DNA of 64,000 nt from assembly GCA_036768485.1 (NCBI GenBank), contig JAVLUZ010000271.1:5314309-5378308 (forward strand), read 5' to 3'. The DNA comes from Mermis nigrescens. Taxonomy: Eukaryota; Nematoda; Enoplea; Mermithida; Mermithidae. Shown piece after piece: positions 1 through 12,807 of the stretch. Under the pieces are notes generated by a model. It was not told where the DNA came from. It searched no databases and worked only from the letters and a program-made list of their open reading frames with translations. The translations under genes and the position numbers were made by a program. The stretch's first letter is position 1, and the number at the start of each line of letters is the position of its first letter.

Positions 1-536
1 ATTGAGGCTATACAACGAATAAGACGAAGCGGTTCCAAAAATTTTTTGAGACATATCCCAAATCTCATTCATAGAAACAAACGGATGGCGGCGGATTCCC
101 AAATTTATTTAGTAAAGGCTTGCGTTTAAAGCGGTGGTGTTTACTAAGGCACGTATCCACCCAAGTCAAAAATGTATCCAAAGTCGCATACGTCAGCAAC
201 TATTACAATTTGACTAAAATATGACTTTAACCTTCTTGCAAAGAACAATCTGTATGGTTTTACGTTTGTTTACGCAAAGAAATAACTGTTTACGTCAGGG
301 GAAATCGAAAATCAGTATTGTTTGCCGAAACAGCTTTGCGAGAACCTGGAGAGTTCGAATTTTGTGACCTTAAGTGAACAACTTGAAGAAAAAAAAAACG
401 AAACGGTAATTATTCTTATGAAACTTAAAATCTTGCCCATTTGTGCCTAATTTTTCTTATCTACAAAAATTAAGGTCATCATTTAGTCATTTTGTAATTG
501 TTGAAGAACTTGAGTACGAGACAATACCGTCTTGAC
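1..536. other. AT-rich sequence, no gene seen
   Basis: No open frame, repeat end or RNA gene could be supported here. Confidence 0.5.
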
Positions 537-793
537 TACACCTGGGCGTGGGGGTTTGGGGGGTATGCAGCCCCCCCCGAAGAACAAAAATACCCCCAGA
601 AATCAAAATACCCCCGGAATTCAATTTTTGAATTTTTTTTGTTTTCTCTCGCAATTTTTTGATGCCAATGGATAGTGCTTGATGAGAAACGTCGAAAAAA
701 TGGTGTTTTCTCGCCATTCCACCATTTTTGAGGCCATTTTTTGACCTTTCAGAAATCTTGCACCAACCAGAAATTTCTTGCTGCCCAAGAATG
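537..793. mobile_element. MITE-A copy (hAT-type, 257 bp)
   Basis: Begins TACACCTGGGCGTGGG and ends GCTGCCCAAGAATG. It is flanked by a perfect 8-bp target duplication GTCTTGAC (529-536 and 794-801). The body has the family's runs of C and G around AATTC and the conserved core GATGAGAAACGTCGAAAAA. The 8-bp duplication indicates hAT-type mobilisation. It has no coding capacity. Confidence 0.9.
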
Positions 794-960
794 GTCTTGA
801 CCGAGGCGAATACCTGCCTTAGGAATAATACCATGAGCTATTTTCGGCTTTTCTAAATTTGTGCAACAAATAGAGCTTCACTTATCCCCTCCCCCACGAC
901 AACGCCTTTAAAAATTTTTAACCGCTACATTTATGTCAAATTTTCCGAAATGATTCGAAC

Positions 961-1707
961 TGCAGTTTTTTTTGTACGAGCCTCTTTGTACATGTACAAA
1001 AGATCTCCGGAAAAGTCTTTGTACGAGCGAAAATTTTTTTGTACATATAACGTATAGATATGCAATTGAATGTACACATTTTTACATACTACTAGATTGT
1101 TATCCGTGACCCGCACGCTTCGCAAAAGGTGTAACTTTGTCCTAAATTCAGCTGGTTATATTAGTTCGGCCCAAAACGCCGAAATTTTCATGAGTCTTAG
1201 GTTGAAAGTAAACATAAAATTCGACTCAGCAAGTTAAAATGACTTGTGTTTCACAATTATAAATTATAAGCGGTTGCAATGTGCTGACTGAATCTCATAA
1301 TAGACGCCAATTTGCTTATGAATTTAATGCAACGCAAAGATAAATGAGTCAATTTTATCTTGTAATGGTAGAAAACAGTGCAAAGTTGTTTAATAGTTCT
1401 TTTTTCTGCATAAAATCTTTATAAAACAATGGAAATAGATGTAAAAGATGCTTCAATCTGTACAAAGATGCCTTACAGATAGATTTTGGAGTGTTAAATA
1501 CCCGCGCTTGGAGCTAAATAGAACATAATTATGATACTCGGCGCGAAGCGCCGAAAAATTTCTGGAAATTTTGCTAAAAAATACTCCAAAAAACGTTAAA
1601 ATTACTATTACTTTGCCCAAAAAGTCTTTGTACATTGTACAAAGATGGCTCCGAAAAATCTTTGTACGAGCCTCAAAATCTTTGTCTCGTACAAAAAAAA
1701 AACAGTG
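961..1707. mobile_element. 747-bp hAT-like element, copy 1
   Basis: A non-coding element with inverted ends: the left end has TTTTTTTTGTACGAGCC and the right end has CTCGTACAAAAAAAAAACAGTG. It is flanked by an 8-bp duplication with one mismatch (ATTCGAAC 953-960, ATTCGAAG 1708-1715). The body carries palindromes such as CTTTGTACATTGTACAAAG and a GGCGCGAAGCGCC hairpin at 1540-1552. A second copy of identical length lies 239 bp further on. Confidence 0.88.
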
Positions 1708-1946
1708 ATTCGAAGTGAGTAGACATGCACGATACGCTAGGCATACAGCTTGTTTTTTTACAGAAACCTGAGCCACAACGGTTGCGTAGCTAACCTCCTG
1801 AATTTAGAAATTAGGAAAGGAACGAAAATTTTGAATTTGGATATCTCAGCGACCAGTGGCGGATTTGAAGGGGGCGCGGGGGAGGGAAGTGGCCGTCCCC
1901 CAATCCCCGTCGGAAAAAAATATTTATGCGCAGTGAAGGGTAGATG

Positions 1947-2693
1947 CACTGTTTTTTTTTGTACGAGCCTCTTTGTACATGTACAAAGATCCCCGGAAAA
2001 GTCTTTGTAGCGAGCGAAAATTTTTTTGTACATATACCGTATAGATATGCAATTATGTGTACACATTTTTACATACTACTAGATTGTTATCCGTGACCCG
2101 CACGCTTCGCAAAAGGTGTAACTTTGTCCTAAATTCAGCTGGTTACATTAGTTCGGCCCGAAACGCCAAAATTTTCATGAGACTTAGGTTGAAATTACAC
2201 ATAAAATTCGACTCAGCAAGTTAAAATGACTTGTGCTACACAATTATAAATAATAAGTGGTTGCAATGTGCTGACTGAATCTCATAATAGACACCAATTT
2301 GCTAATGAATTTAATGCAACGCAAAGATAAAAGAGTCAATTTTATCTTCAAACGGCAGAAAACAGTGCACAGTTGTTTAATAGTTCTTTTTTCTGCATAA
2401 AATCTTTATAAAACAGTGGAAATAGATGTAAAAGATGCTTCAATCTGTACAAAGATGCTTGCAGATAGATTTTGGAGTGTTTAATGCCCGCGCCTGGAGC
2501 TAAATAGAATGTAATTATGATACTCGGCGCGAAGCGCCAGAAAATTTTTAGAAATTTTGCTAAAAAATACTCAAAAAAACGTTAAAATTACTATTACTTT
2601 GCCCCAAAAAGTCTTTGTACATTGTACAAAGATGGCTCCGAAAATCTTTATACGAGCCTCAAAATCTTTGTCTCGTACAAAAAAAAAACAGTG
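1947..2693. mobile_element. 747-bp hAT-like element, copy 2
   Basis: Same family, orientation and length as the copy at 961-1707. It starts CACTGTTTTTTTTTTGTACG and ends CGTACAAAAAAAAAACAGTG. A perfect but different 8-bp target duplication, GGTAGATG (1939-1946 and 2694-2701), shows that it inserted independently and did not arise by tandem duplication. It is non-coding. Confidence 0.92.
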
Positions 2694-4568
2694 GGTAGAT
2701 GTGTATTTTTGATAACTCTAGCCAATCATGCGCCAGAGTACAACTTATTGATGACATTTACTGACTTGCTTGACGCTCTAAAAATGTACTTTTACGCCAG
2801 GAAGTATTTTAGTTCGAACAACGATGATTTCTCAAATATATTCTTGCGCTTTGTGTCGATGTTTTCGGCAATTTTGCGAGTTATTCGTATCAATATTCGA
2901 TAATTATTGATAAGTTTCAACTTTATATCGCAGAAGAAATAATTCTTCTTATCAAAAGATGACAAAAATCTGCTACTATACGCGTAAGGGTCAAATTTTT
3001 CTGATAATTTTTGACACTTTTAGGAAAATTTGGGGCTCGCCTCCTTAAGACGTCTCAGACCAAGTCCCCCATGATGAGGTGTAAAGGATATCAAATACAA
3101 TATCCGTCATTGCGCAATATACATACATATACAAATTTATAATCAATAACGTCATAAGCACCGGCTCATAATTCAATCCAGTGTAATAAAGATGAATACG
3201 ATAATCAACAGCCTTGAGATACTCGGCGCAAAAGTCATCACCGAGCAGAGATTCGTTATTTTGAGGCATCTGAGATTAATTCAAAGGACGCAAAATCAAT
3301 ATAGAAAAAACGAAATTTCAAGAAAGCACGGAAATCAGAAAAAGCAAGTCAAATATATTTATCATGCAAAACCACTAGAAAGGACCGGGCAGCGATTAAA
3401 GCCCAAAGCACTAACCTTTCCAACCGCAGCAAAGCTTAGGCTTGATTGTTCATTACACGTGGTAGGCCAAGAACAAAGGTTACACCCGACGTTACGTTAT
3501 AGCTTTGGGAAATATGGACACAGAATTTTAGGACCAGCTGCATTAGATAAATTTCTCATTGTTTAAATCGCATGAGAGTTTTGGCAAGGTGCCAGCAATA
3601 CGTGCTCTGGGGTTATTTGTGTACACGTCACTTAGATACGATTGAACCCCGTAGTTTCTGTTTTCTTTCATTTCTGAGCAGGTGAGCCGACATTAGAGCG
3701 CAGTTATAATAGATGTTTTTCACGCAACTTTACAAAACTTTTATACTAATGGGGCAAAGTTAACTGCCTACGCATGAATATCTTAGTATCAGGTAGTGAT
3801 AAATGCAAGCGGTTTCTTATGTTTTATAAATTAATGAGCAGACTTTTGAATTTTTTCTTTACTTTCTGGTTGAGTCCTGCACTGGTTGAATTAGTGGATG
3901 TACGAAAGTATAAATTTTGACTTTTTTACTTACCTTTGAAAAAAGGGCAGTAACTTCTGAAGCAGTAGATTCTGTGTAACGCCTTTATACCCTTTTGGCT
4001 TACTTTCTTGACGCAGATTATGGTATCCATTTTCACAATTTTTTAAATTCGCATTTACTTTAAGTCGTGCAAATCGATCGTAAAATTTATTGCTGCAGTA
4101 AAAGACAGTCATAAAACTGCAGTAAATAAGCAAAAGATCAGAGTTTGTGTGAACTTATCCTGCATATCTGTGTCAGGAAAACAAGTGAAAAACGGTATAA
4201 TTCTATTAGAAAGTGCATGAAAAGCTACAAAATAATGCCCTAAAATGACACCCTTACTACCATAGTTTTAGAGCCGTATGTGTTAGGATACAGATCAGTC
4301 TACTCCATTGCACAAAAAAGATATTTAAATTAACGTCAAAATTTTTTTAAATAAGTAACACCTACAACTTTAAAACTAGCAAAGCAAGTGGTCGTTCTCG
4401 GAGACACAGGTTTGCAGAGCATTTATCTCACTTACCAGCCGCTTCTTAATCAAACAAGAAATTTAACTGAATTTCGTAATGTATGCTAAGTATATTTTTG
4501 TACACCAATTTTTAGAATCAAAAAGTTACAAATTTTTTTCGTGGGAAAGGAAAAGTATGTGTCTGCCT
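2694..4568. other. Intergenic, mostly featureless
   Basis: Apart from a possible minus-strand exon at 3045-3269 and an overlapping open frame on the other strand (3192-3566), no gene, repeat or RNA is recognised. The GC-rich end of the next element starts at 4569. Confidence 0.4.
3045..3269 (-). CDS. Possible exon, unknown membrane protein
   Basis: A 74-codon open frame starting MPQNNESLLGDDF. It has a hydrophobic stretch at about residues 37-57 (LMTLLIINLYMYVY). The ATG-proximal 48 codons have ordinary protein-like composition, and a GTATGT that could be a splice donor follows at about codon 48. No family is recognised. The opposite strand is also open across part of it (3192-3566), so either one may be a chance frame. 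Confidence 0.2.
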   Translation of the reverse strand: MPQNNESLLGDDFCAEYLKAVDYRIHLYYTGLNYEPVLMTLLIINLYMYVYCAMTDIVFDILYTSSWGTWSETS

Positions 4569-6664
4569 CAGTGATCGACCGGGTACTCGGGCCCGGACCG
4601 GGCCCGGGTCCGAGCCCGGCTGAAAACCACCGGGCCTCAACCGGGCCTCAAATAATTATCGTTAATATTTTAGACGTTTACTCTTTCAGCTGTTGTCCGT
4701 ATTTCTTATGAATTTGTTAGCCTGTGATTCTATTTAAATCCATTTGCCATACTTCTGCCCACCTGCTCATTATCATATACTTGCCAACTTCATATGTGCA
4801 TTCATCTTCTATACAACGCTTAGGCGTAGCCAGCATTTTGGTTCGGGGGGCATACACAAAAAATTTTTTAAGACTAATTTTGCATGGAATGTTAGTAACG
4901 TTAAGTACCTATAATAATACTGAGTTTTTCGACCTTTAGTAGTATAGCCTAGCTAATTTATGGGTTTCTGACAATCAGAAATACAAAAATGTTAAATCAG
5001 CGCGAAACGCCGGAAATTTTTGAAATTTTCACCGTTTCTATGTAGAATCTACGGTCTTTTAATTGACAAACACTTCGGAAATCATAAGAGGCGCAAAGCA
5101 CCAAGGATTTAGTAATCTTTTACTGTCCGTAACATTTCGTAGCCTGTAAATACTAATATTCTGCGATATTTTACCTGATTTAGGCTATTAAACGCAATGC
5201 TGAAGCTTTACAAAAAGAAAGAATAATAACAAGCAGCGCCATGCGCCGGAGAAATTTTTGACGTTTTAGCTCTTTAAACACAATTTATACCGCTTAAATC
5301 ATACAGAACAGACCAATTTATTTCGGCGAACCCTTTTTCCTTTCCGTCCTCCCAAAAAATCTCGCTGCACATGTATAACGAGATTTTACGGCGAAGAGTG
5401 GGGGGGCTGCGGTGGCGCGCTCAATCGCCCCTAGAAAATTTTGTAAAAAAGCACTTAAATGTTAGATACTATCGTTAAAATTTTAGCAAACTCGGCCAAA
5501 TCTCGGTTCTAAATTAAGCCAAAAACACTTAAGATTGATGAAGTCCTACATTGTACAAGATTTCTGAGCTGAAATGCGCTTTTCGACCTCTGCTAAGTAT
5601 AAAGCGCAGCAAAGGGTGCTGCCAATAAGATATAAAAAAGATGTATCGATGACAATTTTGTTTTTATCGTTTTCAGGCCCATTTGTGGCCTACTTATTAA
5701 CAAGATATAATTCAGAAAACAGAAAATGCGCAAAAATATAAGAAAATTTTCATTTAAAATAGGATTATGTGTCCTGTTCTTGTAAAGAAAGACAAACAAA
5801 GCAAAGAATAGACAAACTGGTACACAATCATTTTCGCACATTTATTGTTATGCTCAACAAGCATGCGCAGTTTCATTCAACGAGCAAATAGAGCAATAAA
5901 TCACTAAAGTGATGTGAATTGATCGATTATTTTAGCTAATTCAAGCTTTTGAACTCATTGGATCTACATAAGAATAAATATAATAGAGACTCGGCGCGAA
6001 ACGCCGGAAAAGTTTTGACGTTTTTGCCTTTTTGAACTCAATTTTCTGGACACAATTATTACACTCGAAAAATCAACAAAATTTTTTGAAAAAGGTTCGG
6101 GGGCATGTGCCCCAATGCCGCATGGCTACGCCTATGGCTTCAATACGTGTCCTATCCTATACCCTACATAATTTCAATTGACGTCAATGTACGCTATAGT
6201 TCGAGTTCTAAAATCCAAACAGCATATCTTCTATCCGACCATATCATAGTTGCTGTTATGTCTGAATGAACGAATTTAATGCTCAATTTCCTTTAAATAT
6301 CTACTTGTGCTTTTTCAAACCGTGTTTAGTTGCACGTGCATTTTAATAAATGGAATTGCGCGCTATTGTATTAAAAACTTTATTCTTGCTTGAATAATGC
6401 TACCAAAATCCTTACTAACTACTTAATTTATTTTTTAGAAAGATTAAATAATTAACAGAGCTTAGAATTCAAAAATCTTCTTGATACAGCAGTAAGCCTC
6501 GCGTTTGACAATTAACAAATGTAAAATCGGTCTAAATATGTATCTTATGCATAACATTATATTGGAAGCAAGACATATTGTTAGTATATAAGCCCGGGCC
6601 CGGTACCAAGCCCGGCAGCAAAGCCCGGCCCGGCCCGGTTTTTTCTGAGCCCGGTCGATCACTG
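4569..6664. mobile_element. Element with CCGGGCCC-rich inverted ends
   Basis: The left end CAGTGATCGACCGGG and right end CCCGGTCGATCACTG are perfect inverted copies. Just inside each end is a tract of alternating CCGGG/GGCCC (4581-4617 and 6592-6655). Ends of the form CAGNG with GC-rich subterminal repeats are typical of hAT elements. No matching 8-bp duplication is visible (GTCTGCCT against CACGTAAG). There is no transposase, so it is non-autonomous, and other repeats are nested inside. Confidence 0.72.
4821..6134. mobile_element. Nested element with TAGGCGTAGCCA ends
   Basis: Perfect 12-bp inverted ends TAGGCGTAGCCA / TGGCTACGCCTA lie inside the 4569-6664 element. The similarity extends inward as TTCGGGGG-GCAT against ATGC-CCCGAACC. 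Three imperfect GGCGCGAAACGCC-type hairpins lie inside (near 5000, 5235 and 5993). No target duplication or transposase is visible. Confidence 0.6.
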
Positions 6665-7575
6665 CACGTAAGCTCATGCTGAAGGATTGTATTTTCTGAA
6701 TTTCGAAAGGATGCATATATACCCATTTTCTCGACTTCAAAGAGGACTGAATAGCAAATTTTTGCCCAAAAAGGCTATATTAGCTATCTTTGCGAGTCCA
6801 GAAAGGCTTGCTATAGAACCGTTTTTACGATAAACTTAGCTTTCTACCAATTTTTGGCTTCCACCCTGAAAGTTGTCCTTTCCCTATTTATGTAATGCTA
6901 AGCTATTTATAATGTATAGCGGAGCGAAAGGGACGCGTAATCTCTCACTCAGAGTCGGCTCGTTCCACTATATATATATACCATATGACAATATTTTTTA
7001 CCCTCCTTTTGTTTAAAAAATGGCGCTTTAAGGCGATTTCCCAGGTGCTTTTGCCACTTTTGGCAAAAAGAGAAGGTCGCTACTATACCCTACCCCATTG
7101 GCGGATAAAGAATGTTTGTAAGGGGAGGGGGCGGCAGCTCAACTTTTTCAAAAACAGTCGAAAATAGGTCCAAAAATTGCCATCCACATGCGAAATAGCA
7201 ATTTTCGGCGTTGTACATACTGTAATATTATTTAAAATCGCTTTAGCGCAACATTTTACGAAAAATTTCAAAATTTTTGACAATTTTTTGCGGAAAAAAA
7301 TCATCAAATTTCTTTGACTATAGCGAAAATCTGACGCGAAGCATCAGAAAATTTTAAAAATTTAGGCGGACGGACGGAAAAAAATTTAAAAAGAAAAAAT
7401 GCTCAACGTAGGCGCGCAAGGTCAAAGTTTCAGCAGGGGGTGAAAATCAAAAATCGGTAGATGCCTCATATGCTTCCTAAAAACGAGTCTATAACCTTTT
7501 CGGGCTCACAAACAGGGCTATATAATCTTTTTTAAAGAACGAAAAGACAATTGTATAGCATTTCTGATCTCACAA
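6665..7575. other. Intergenic, repeat debris
   Basis: Contains the dispersed phrase 'agcccaaaaaggctatatagc' several times (around 6760, 7790 and 7840, and also near 12200-12420) and a degenerate GACGCGAAGCATC hairpin near 7333. There is no supportable gene. Confidence 0.4.
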
Positions 7576-7767
7576 CAGGGGCGGATTTAGGAGGGGCGGC
7601 CGCCCCCCCCCCCCTATTGGCCCAAAATAGTGCGCAAAATTTATGATTTTTGAGCGATTTTTAGCGATTTTCGAGTTAAAACGGCTAATTTTTCCGCCTA
7701 AGTCAGGGTTCGGCCCCCTCCCTTCGGGGTACCGCCACCCCTCAGGAAAATCCTGGATCAGCCACTG
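7576..7767. mobile_element. MITE-B copy (hAT-type, 192 bp)
   Basis: Starts CAGGGGCGGATTTAGG and ends GGATCAGCCACTG. The 8-bp duplication TCTCACAA / TCTCACAC (7568-7575, 7768-7775) has one mismatch. It shares its internal sequence (TTGGCCCAAAATAGTGCGCAAAAT) with the copies at 12641, 28176 and 45551. Confidence 0.88.
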
Positions 7768-8189
7768 TCTCACACAGTAAGTTTCCGAGTCCAAAAAGGC
7801 TATATAGAACGTTTTCTGAACCCAAAAAGACAATATAGCTCATTTTCTGAGCCCAAAAAAGGGTAGCAATGCTTTTCGGCCAAAATGGCTCTATATCTAT
7901 CAGATTTTAAAAGCTCATAGGGGTAATATCTCCCTCACCCACATGCTCTTGTATGATACTGAAAAAAGTGCTTTTGCTATTGAGCTATTGTAATAGTTTT
8001 CAACTTTATCCCTCGAGCAGAGGTGTAGGTTCCAGGATGCCATGAAAGTAAATAAATACGATTAATAGGCATTATCCAGTGATAATACCGGAAAAATTTG
8101 AGAAAATATGATAACTAACGGCCAATAATCAATGCAAATTACATATCAGTTCTTTATCTCGACAATCGCCACCCCTCCCAAGCCCCATC

Positions 8190-8446
8190 CACACATGGGC
8201 GTGGGGGGTTTGGAGTATGCACCCCCCAGAAGTTGAAATACCTCCCCCAGAAATCAAAATACCCCACAGAAATTTTTTTCCTTTTTTTAGCAATTTTTTG
8301 ATGCCATTGGATAGAGCTTGATGAGAAACGTCAAAAAATGGTGTTTTTCGCCATACGACCACTTTTAAGACCATTTTTTGACCTTTAAAAATTTTTTCAC
8401 CCCCCCCCCCCCCCCGCCCCCATAATTTCGGTGCTGCCCACCTATG
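8190..8446. mobile_element. MITE-A copy (257 bp)
   Basis: Starts CACACATGGGCGTGGGG and ends GCTGCCCACCTATG. The flanks GCCCCATC (8182-8189) and GCCTCGTC (8447-8454) match at 6 of 8 positions, a degraded target duplication. Confidence 0.82.
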
Positions 8447-10571
8447 GCCTCGTCTCTTACATCCGCCCCAGTCCTCCCTAAAACTAGTCGACTTTCTCCT
8501 AAGCGGTGTAGCTGGCTAATCGATTTCGGGGCAAAGGGGACGAAAATTTTAGAGTTGGATACCTCAACAACTACTTATAAATAGGCAAAAAATAATGGTG
8601 TTTTTGAGCTTTTTTCGACGAGATCTACATATTGGAGTAGAAAATTTGAAAAATCGAATTTGATTTCAAGCATATTAAACACATGTGTTGTCCACGGATA
8701 AATAAGGCGCGAAGCACCCAAAAAGTTTGGGCTTATTAGCTCGAAAAGGGTGCTAAAATCTATTTCAGCGGTCTTTCAAATACACGTTAAGAATCTCAAT
8801 CTTTTTATTTGGGGGACCCTTGCAAAAATGTTCATACTTCCAGAATTTTCGGGGACTAGTCCCCAGTCCCCCACAGCTACAGTATTGTGTTTGCTCTCAA
8901 AATTTCGAATGGTGCACGAAGCTAAGCGAATAAAGCATGCACACGTTTACAAATGTACATCATAAACAATAAATGACTAAAAATTGATTAGTGTACAAAT
9001 AAATTATATAAGTATTACAAGATTTATTAATTAGGCGATGAAGGGACACCATACACGTAACAACTCAAGATCTTAGGTAGGGAGGGTTTGGAAGAGGATG
9101 CGAACCCCCCCCCCCTCATAAAAATTTTTAATCCCACCCGCCCCCAGAATTGGCGATTTTTCAAGTTTAAAAAAGATTCCTGAAAATCGGAAAAAATGCC
9201 TTTTCCAAGGGTTTTTAATTATCTATTTGCTCAAAAGTGCCAAATTTTCGGCGCTTCAGGCCATATGCTCATGTTTTGACCCATACGTATAGTGTTCAAT
9301 TTATTCGACTTTTTTTGAATTTGTTTCAATTTTTTATGTTTTTATGCTCTAGAAAGATAGAGCATCGTCAGAAATGCCAAGAAAATCATGTTTTCTGATG
9401 CGTACTACCATTTTTGGACATGAACTCTAATTTTTGGAAAAAGGCCAAAAACTGCCTAAAGACGGCCGAAAAATCCTATTTTTTCCAAAAAATCCAGGAG
9501 CTGTCAAACATTTTTTGGCTTTGGGGAAATCGGGGAAGATTTCCGACTTTGGATGGGAGAATCCCCCCATCCCCCTCTTACACGTATGACGGACGCAATG
9601 TTTTATTCTCATCAAAAATAACAACAAGGTGCTGAAATCAGCAAATTAGTGAGCAACGACTACATACGAAATTTATTACAATTGATTAAGTTGACGATCT
9701 CTTAACAAAAAATGTAGTCATAAATCTGATTTTTGGGTTGGTAACTTTAAAAATATCACGGGCAATGAGTCCTCAGCAGGTAAATTAAAGGAAACCACAA
9801 TAAGTTTAGAGCAAGCAATAAATATAATATTATACACATTGAAAAAAGTCAATAATATTAGGTAAACTGCGTTCATGAATTGAATGAAAATTCATAGACG
9901 GAAATACAAATATATGAATTAAAATTTAAAAATTGTTCTTCCTCATTTGATTATGTAGAATGCGTCGAAAAAAATTACTAACCACACAAACGAAGATCAA
10001 TTACCAAATACAATAAGTTTTTTATTCAAAATAATCACTGGTGCAGGATAAGATCCAAAGCATTTGAAATTTTGAGCAATTTTGTGTGAGACTTCTAAAA
10101 AATTTTTGATTTAACGAGAATATCCAGGCTAGGAGAAATTAAGAGACTCGCCTTTCTTGCTTAATTTCCAGTATTTAACCATTCGAAGCAAGGCACATAT
10201 GCTACAGAAATTTTTCCGGACCAGAATCAAAAGTTAAAAAGCGCTAGAAAATTTGTTTCAGGAATAAGGACAAACCATTTATATTAGTACACAACCAAAA
10301 ATAGGACAAGATTAAAATAACACCCATTTCCAGAATGCGTAAGCGTATGGCAGTAGCAATAGCCATATTTAGCTTATTTGTTCATACATTTCAAAACTAC
10401 AATAAATAATTACCAAATAAATTATTGCAACGGAATTTTCATCAATTAGTATCCCTAATTATTTGTAATTTATGCATGCCTATGCAGGCACGTATCTCTG
10501 GAGAGGGGGAAATGGGAGGGGGTCCGAACCCCCCCCCCCAACCCAATTCAGAAAAATTGGACTATATAAAC
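8447..10571. other. Intergenic with G/C-run repeat remnants
   Basis: Runs of C at 9104-9113 and 10531-10540, with the sequence around them, look like remnants of other small elements, but no ends or duplications could be paired. A GGCGCGAAGCACC hairpin lies at 8706-8718. No gene is seen. Confidence 0.35.
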
Positions 10572-11396
10572 TAGAGCTGTGCCGGGGCCGCCTTTTTGCC
10601 GGGCCTAGGCCCCGGTGCCGGGGCGGGGCCGGGGCCTGGCCGGGGCCAATAATAGCGTGCTTTACCATGCTTATAGTACGACCCTGCCCTACCCCTTATA
10701 TGTACCTATGCATATATTCTTGCTTGTAGATATGCACGTCAAGCGTTAATATTTGTTGGGATTACAAGATATAACAGAACATGGGCATCGGGGATCTAGA
10801 CCCCAGAATTCTTATTCTCCCCCCCCCAAAAAATCCGCTAGACCCCCCAGAATTTGATTTTCAGAATTTTTTTCTGTTTTTCTGCGGTTTTTTGATGCTA
10901 ATGGATAGCTCTCATTGAGAAACGCGAGAAAACTGTGTTTTTTTCGCTCTACCATATATTATCAGGCACTTTTTGACTTTGAAAAATTTTGGACCCCCTA
11001 GAATTTTTTGAGCTGCCCATGTATGGATTTAACTCCTCTGACTTGGATGCGTTTCTCAATGTGCTTTACTTTGCACTTTTTTTAGGCTTATTATTCTATT
11101 TGTTCTGATAGACGTAGCTGTCTGCTACCAAGCAAGCTGGAAATGCTCGTCTATATGAATTGCAATTTAAAATATGTCAATTTTGATTATTAACTAGAAG
11201 TTTGCACCAATCTGACATAGTGAAATAAAGATTTGAATTAGCAAGATCTGTGGTTTGCTTGAAATTGAGTTTGAAGGTAAATCTGCCCAAAACATTATCA
11301 AGTTTCTACATTATAATCGACTCTAACATTGGCCCCGGCCCCGGTGCCGGGGCCAGCTCTGGCCCGGCGCCGGGGCCTGGCCCCGGCACAGCTCCG
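10572..11396. mobile_element. hAT-like element with CCCCGG-rich ends
   Basis: Starts TAGAGCTGTGCCGGGGCC and ends GGCCCCGGCACAGCTCCG. It is flanked by a perfect 8-bp duplication ATATAAAC (10564-10571 and 11397-11404). Both ends carry CCCCGG/CCGGGG runs (10581-10647 and 11331-11387). It is 825 bp long, non-coding, and interrupted by a MITE-A copy. Confidence 0.9.
10776..11025. mobile_element. MITE-A relative nested in another element
   Basis: Starts AGAACATGGGCATCGGGG and ends GCTGCCCATGTATG, with flanks GATATAAC / GATTTAAC (10768-10775, 11026-11033; one mismatch). It sits inside the 10572-11396 element, so it inserted later. Confidence 0.75.
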
Positions 11397-12640
11397 ATAT
11401 AAACGTTATTTTGCGCAGTTTTCGGCCCTTTTGGGCTTGGTCCCCCCAAGGAGGACGGCCAGTGTACGGGCCTATGCCTATGAGCAATTAAATATGCGAT
11501 AATGCGAGTCGGGGGTCGACTAACTACGTAGAACAAAAAATATGATTTTAGATTAAAATCTATAGACCTAAAATCGATACCGATTGAAACGTAAACGACT
11601 AATAATTTTTTATAAAATTCCTCACGTCATTAATCGACGATATACTTTGATGACATTGCAAAACTTTTTGATCAGCTATCACTGGACTTAGTTCAACGAA
11701 AGCGTTCAATTTTTGATTGAAGTACTCCGAGAGACGATTCTTGAGACTAGACTTCGAATACGTATTAAAATGCACAATCTGCAAAATAAACAAGCTAAAA
11801 AGGAGCGAAAAAGAGCAGAAGACGGAAGACTGAGCGAAAAACAAAAAATAAGATAGGAATAGGTTAAAAACACGAAATTCGTTAATTTTATAAAGAACAG
11901 AATATGAATAGAGTCCAACCCGGTATCAATGGTATGCCATTCGAGTATCAACGGTGAAGTCTGCGAAGCGCAATAAATGGAAATAAATAGCATAGAACAA
12001 CACATGCGACTGAATCCAACCAACCAACCAAACCAACTAGCTATATAATATATCAATGAACCAACCAATCGACCAACCAGATAACCATTAAACCGACCAA
12101 CCGATCAGCCAACCAACCATACATGGGCGTATAGATAAGTGAGAGGGCTTACCCCCTGAGCTTTAAAATACCGATAGCCGAATGGCCATTTTGGCCGAAA
12201 AAACATTGCCATAAAGCCTTTTTTAGCTCAGAAAACTAGCTAGACAGCTTTTTTGGCCTCAGAAACACACACTCGTCAGTTCAGAAATACTATGTAGGTA
12301 GTTCTCTTTTATAAGTCTCAAAAGGATTTATAGCTCTTTTTCTGATTTCAATAAACGCTCAATAGCTATTTGAAAGTCCAAAAAAGGCAATATAGCTATT
12401 TTCATGAATATAAAAAGGCTATGTATTTGCCATCAATGCCCGAAAATGATCGTTTAACAGCGATAACATTGGAAGTTTGACCTTCGCACCTATGCAACCA
12501 ACCAATCAATCAGCCAATACTTCGACTGATTAAACAAAGATACATAATGCGCATAGAATTAGAAAATCATAGGTAAATCTTCACAACCGAACAAGCCTAT
12601 TTGAAACTGGTCATAACCAATACATTTTTTGCTCCCTTAT
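11397..12640. other. Intergenic, low complexity
   Basis: The minus strand is open over 11706-12068, but the predicted product is a low-complexity hydrophobic string that runs into the CCAA repeat, so it is not called a gene. Fragments of the 'aaaaggctatatagc' repeat lie at about 12200-12420. Confidence 0.35.
12012..12120. repeat. CCAA/CCGA tetranucleotide tract
   Basis: Irregular tandem CCAACCAACCAA with CGACC and CAACCAG variants; a simple-sequence repeat. Confidence 0.85.
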
Positions 12641-12807
12641 CAGTGGCGGATCTAGGATTTTTCTAATAAGGGGGCGGAACCCCGACTTGGAAGGAAAATA
12701 AGCCGTTTTAACCCGAAAATAGCTAAAAATCGCTCAAAAATGCTTAATTTTGCGCACTATTTTGGGCCAATGGGGGGGAAGCGGCCGACTCCCTAAATCC
12801 GCCCCTG
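12641..12807. mobile_element. MITE-B copy (167 bp)
   Basis: Starts CAGTGGCGGATCTAGG and ends AAATCCGCCCCTG, with flanks TCCCTTAT (12633-12640) and CCCCTTAT (12808-12815), one mismatch. Confidence 0.9.

Noticed and set aside
487..834. 115-codon frame, with similar frames at 8129-8374, 14351-14548, 17842-18216, 21471-21731, 29900-30157 and 36447-36716
   Set aside because: All are read-through of MITE-A copies, and their common 'HHFFDVSHQALSIGIKKL' string is the MITE core translated. No independent evidence of a protein.
11706..12068. 120-codon minus-strand frame with hydrophobic segments
   Set aside because: The composition is low-complexity, its start lies in the CCAA repeat, and no motif or neighbour supports it.
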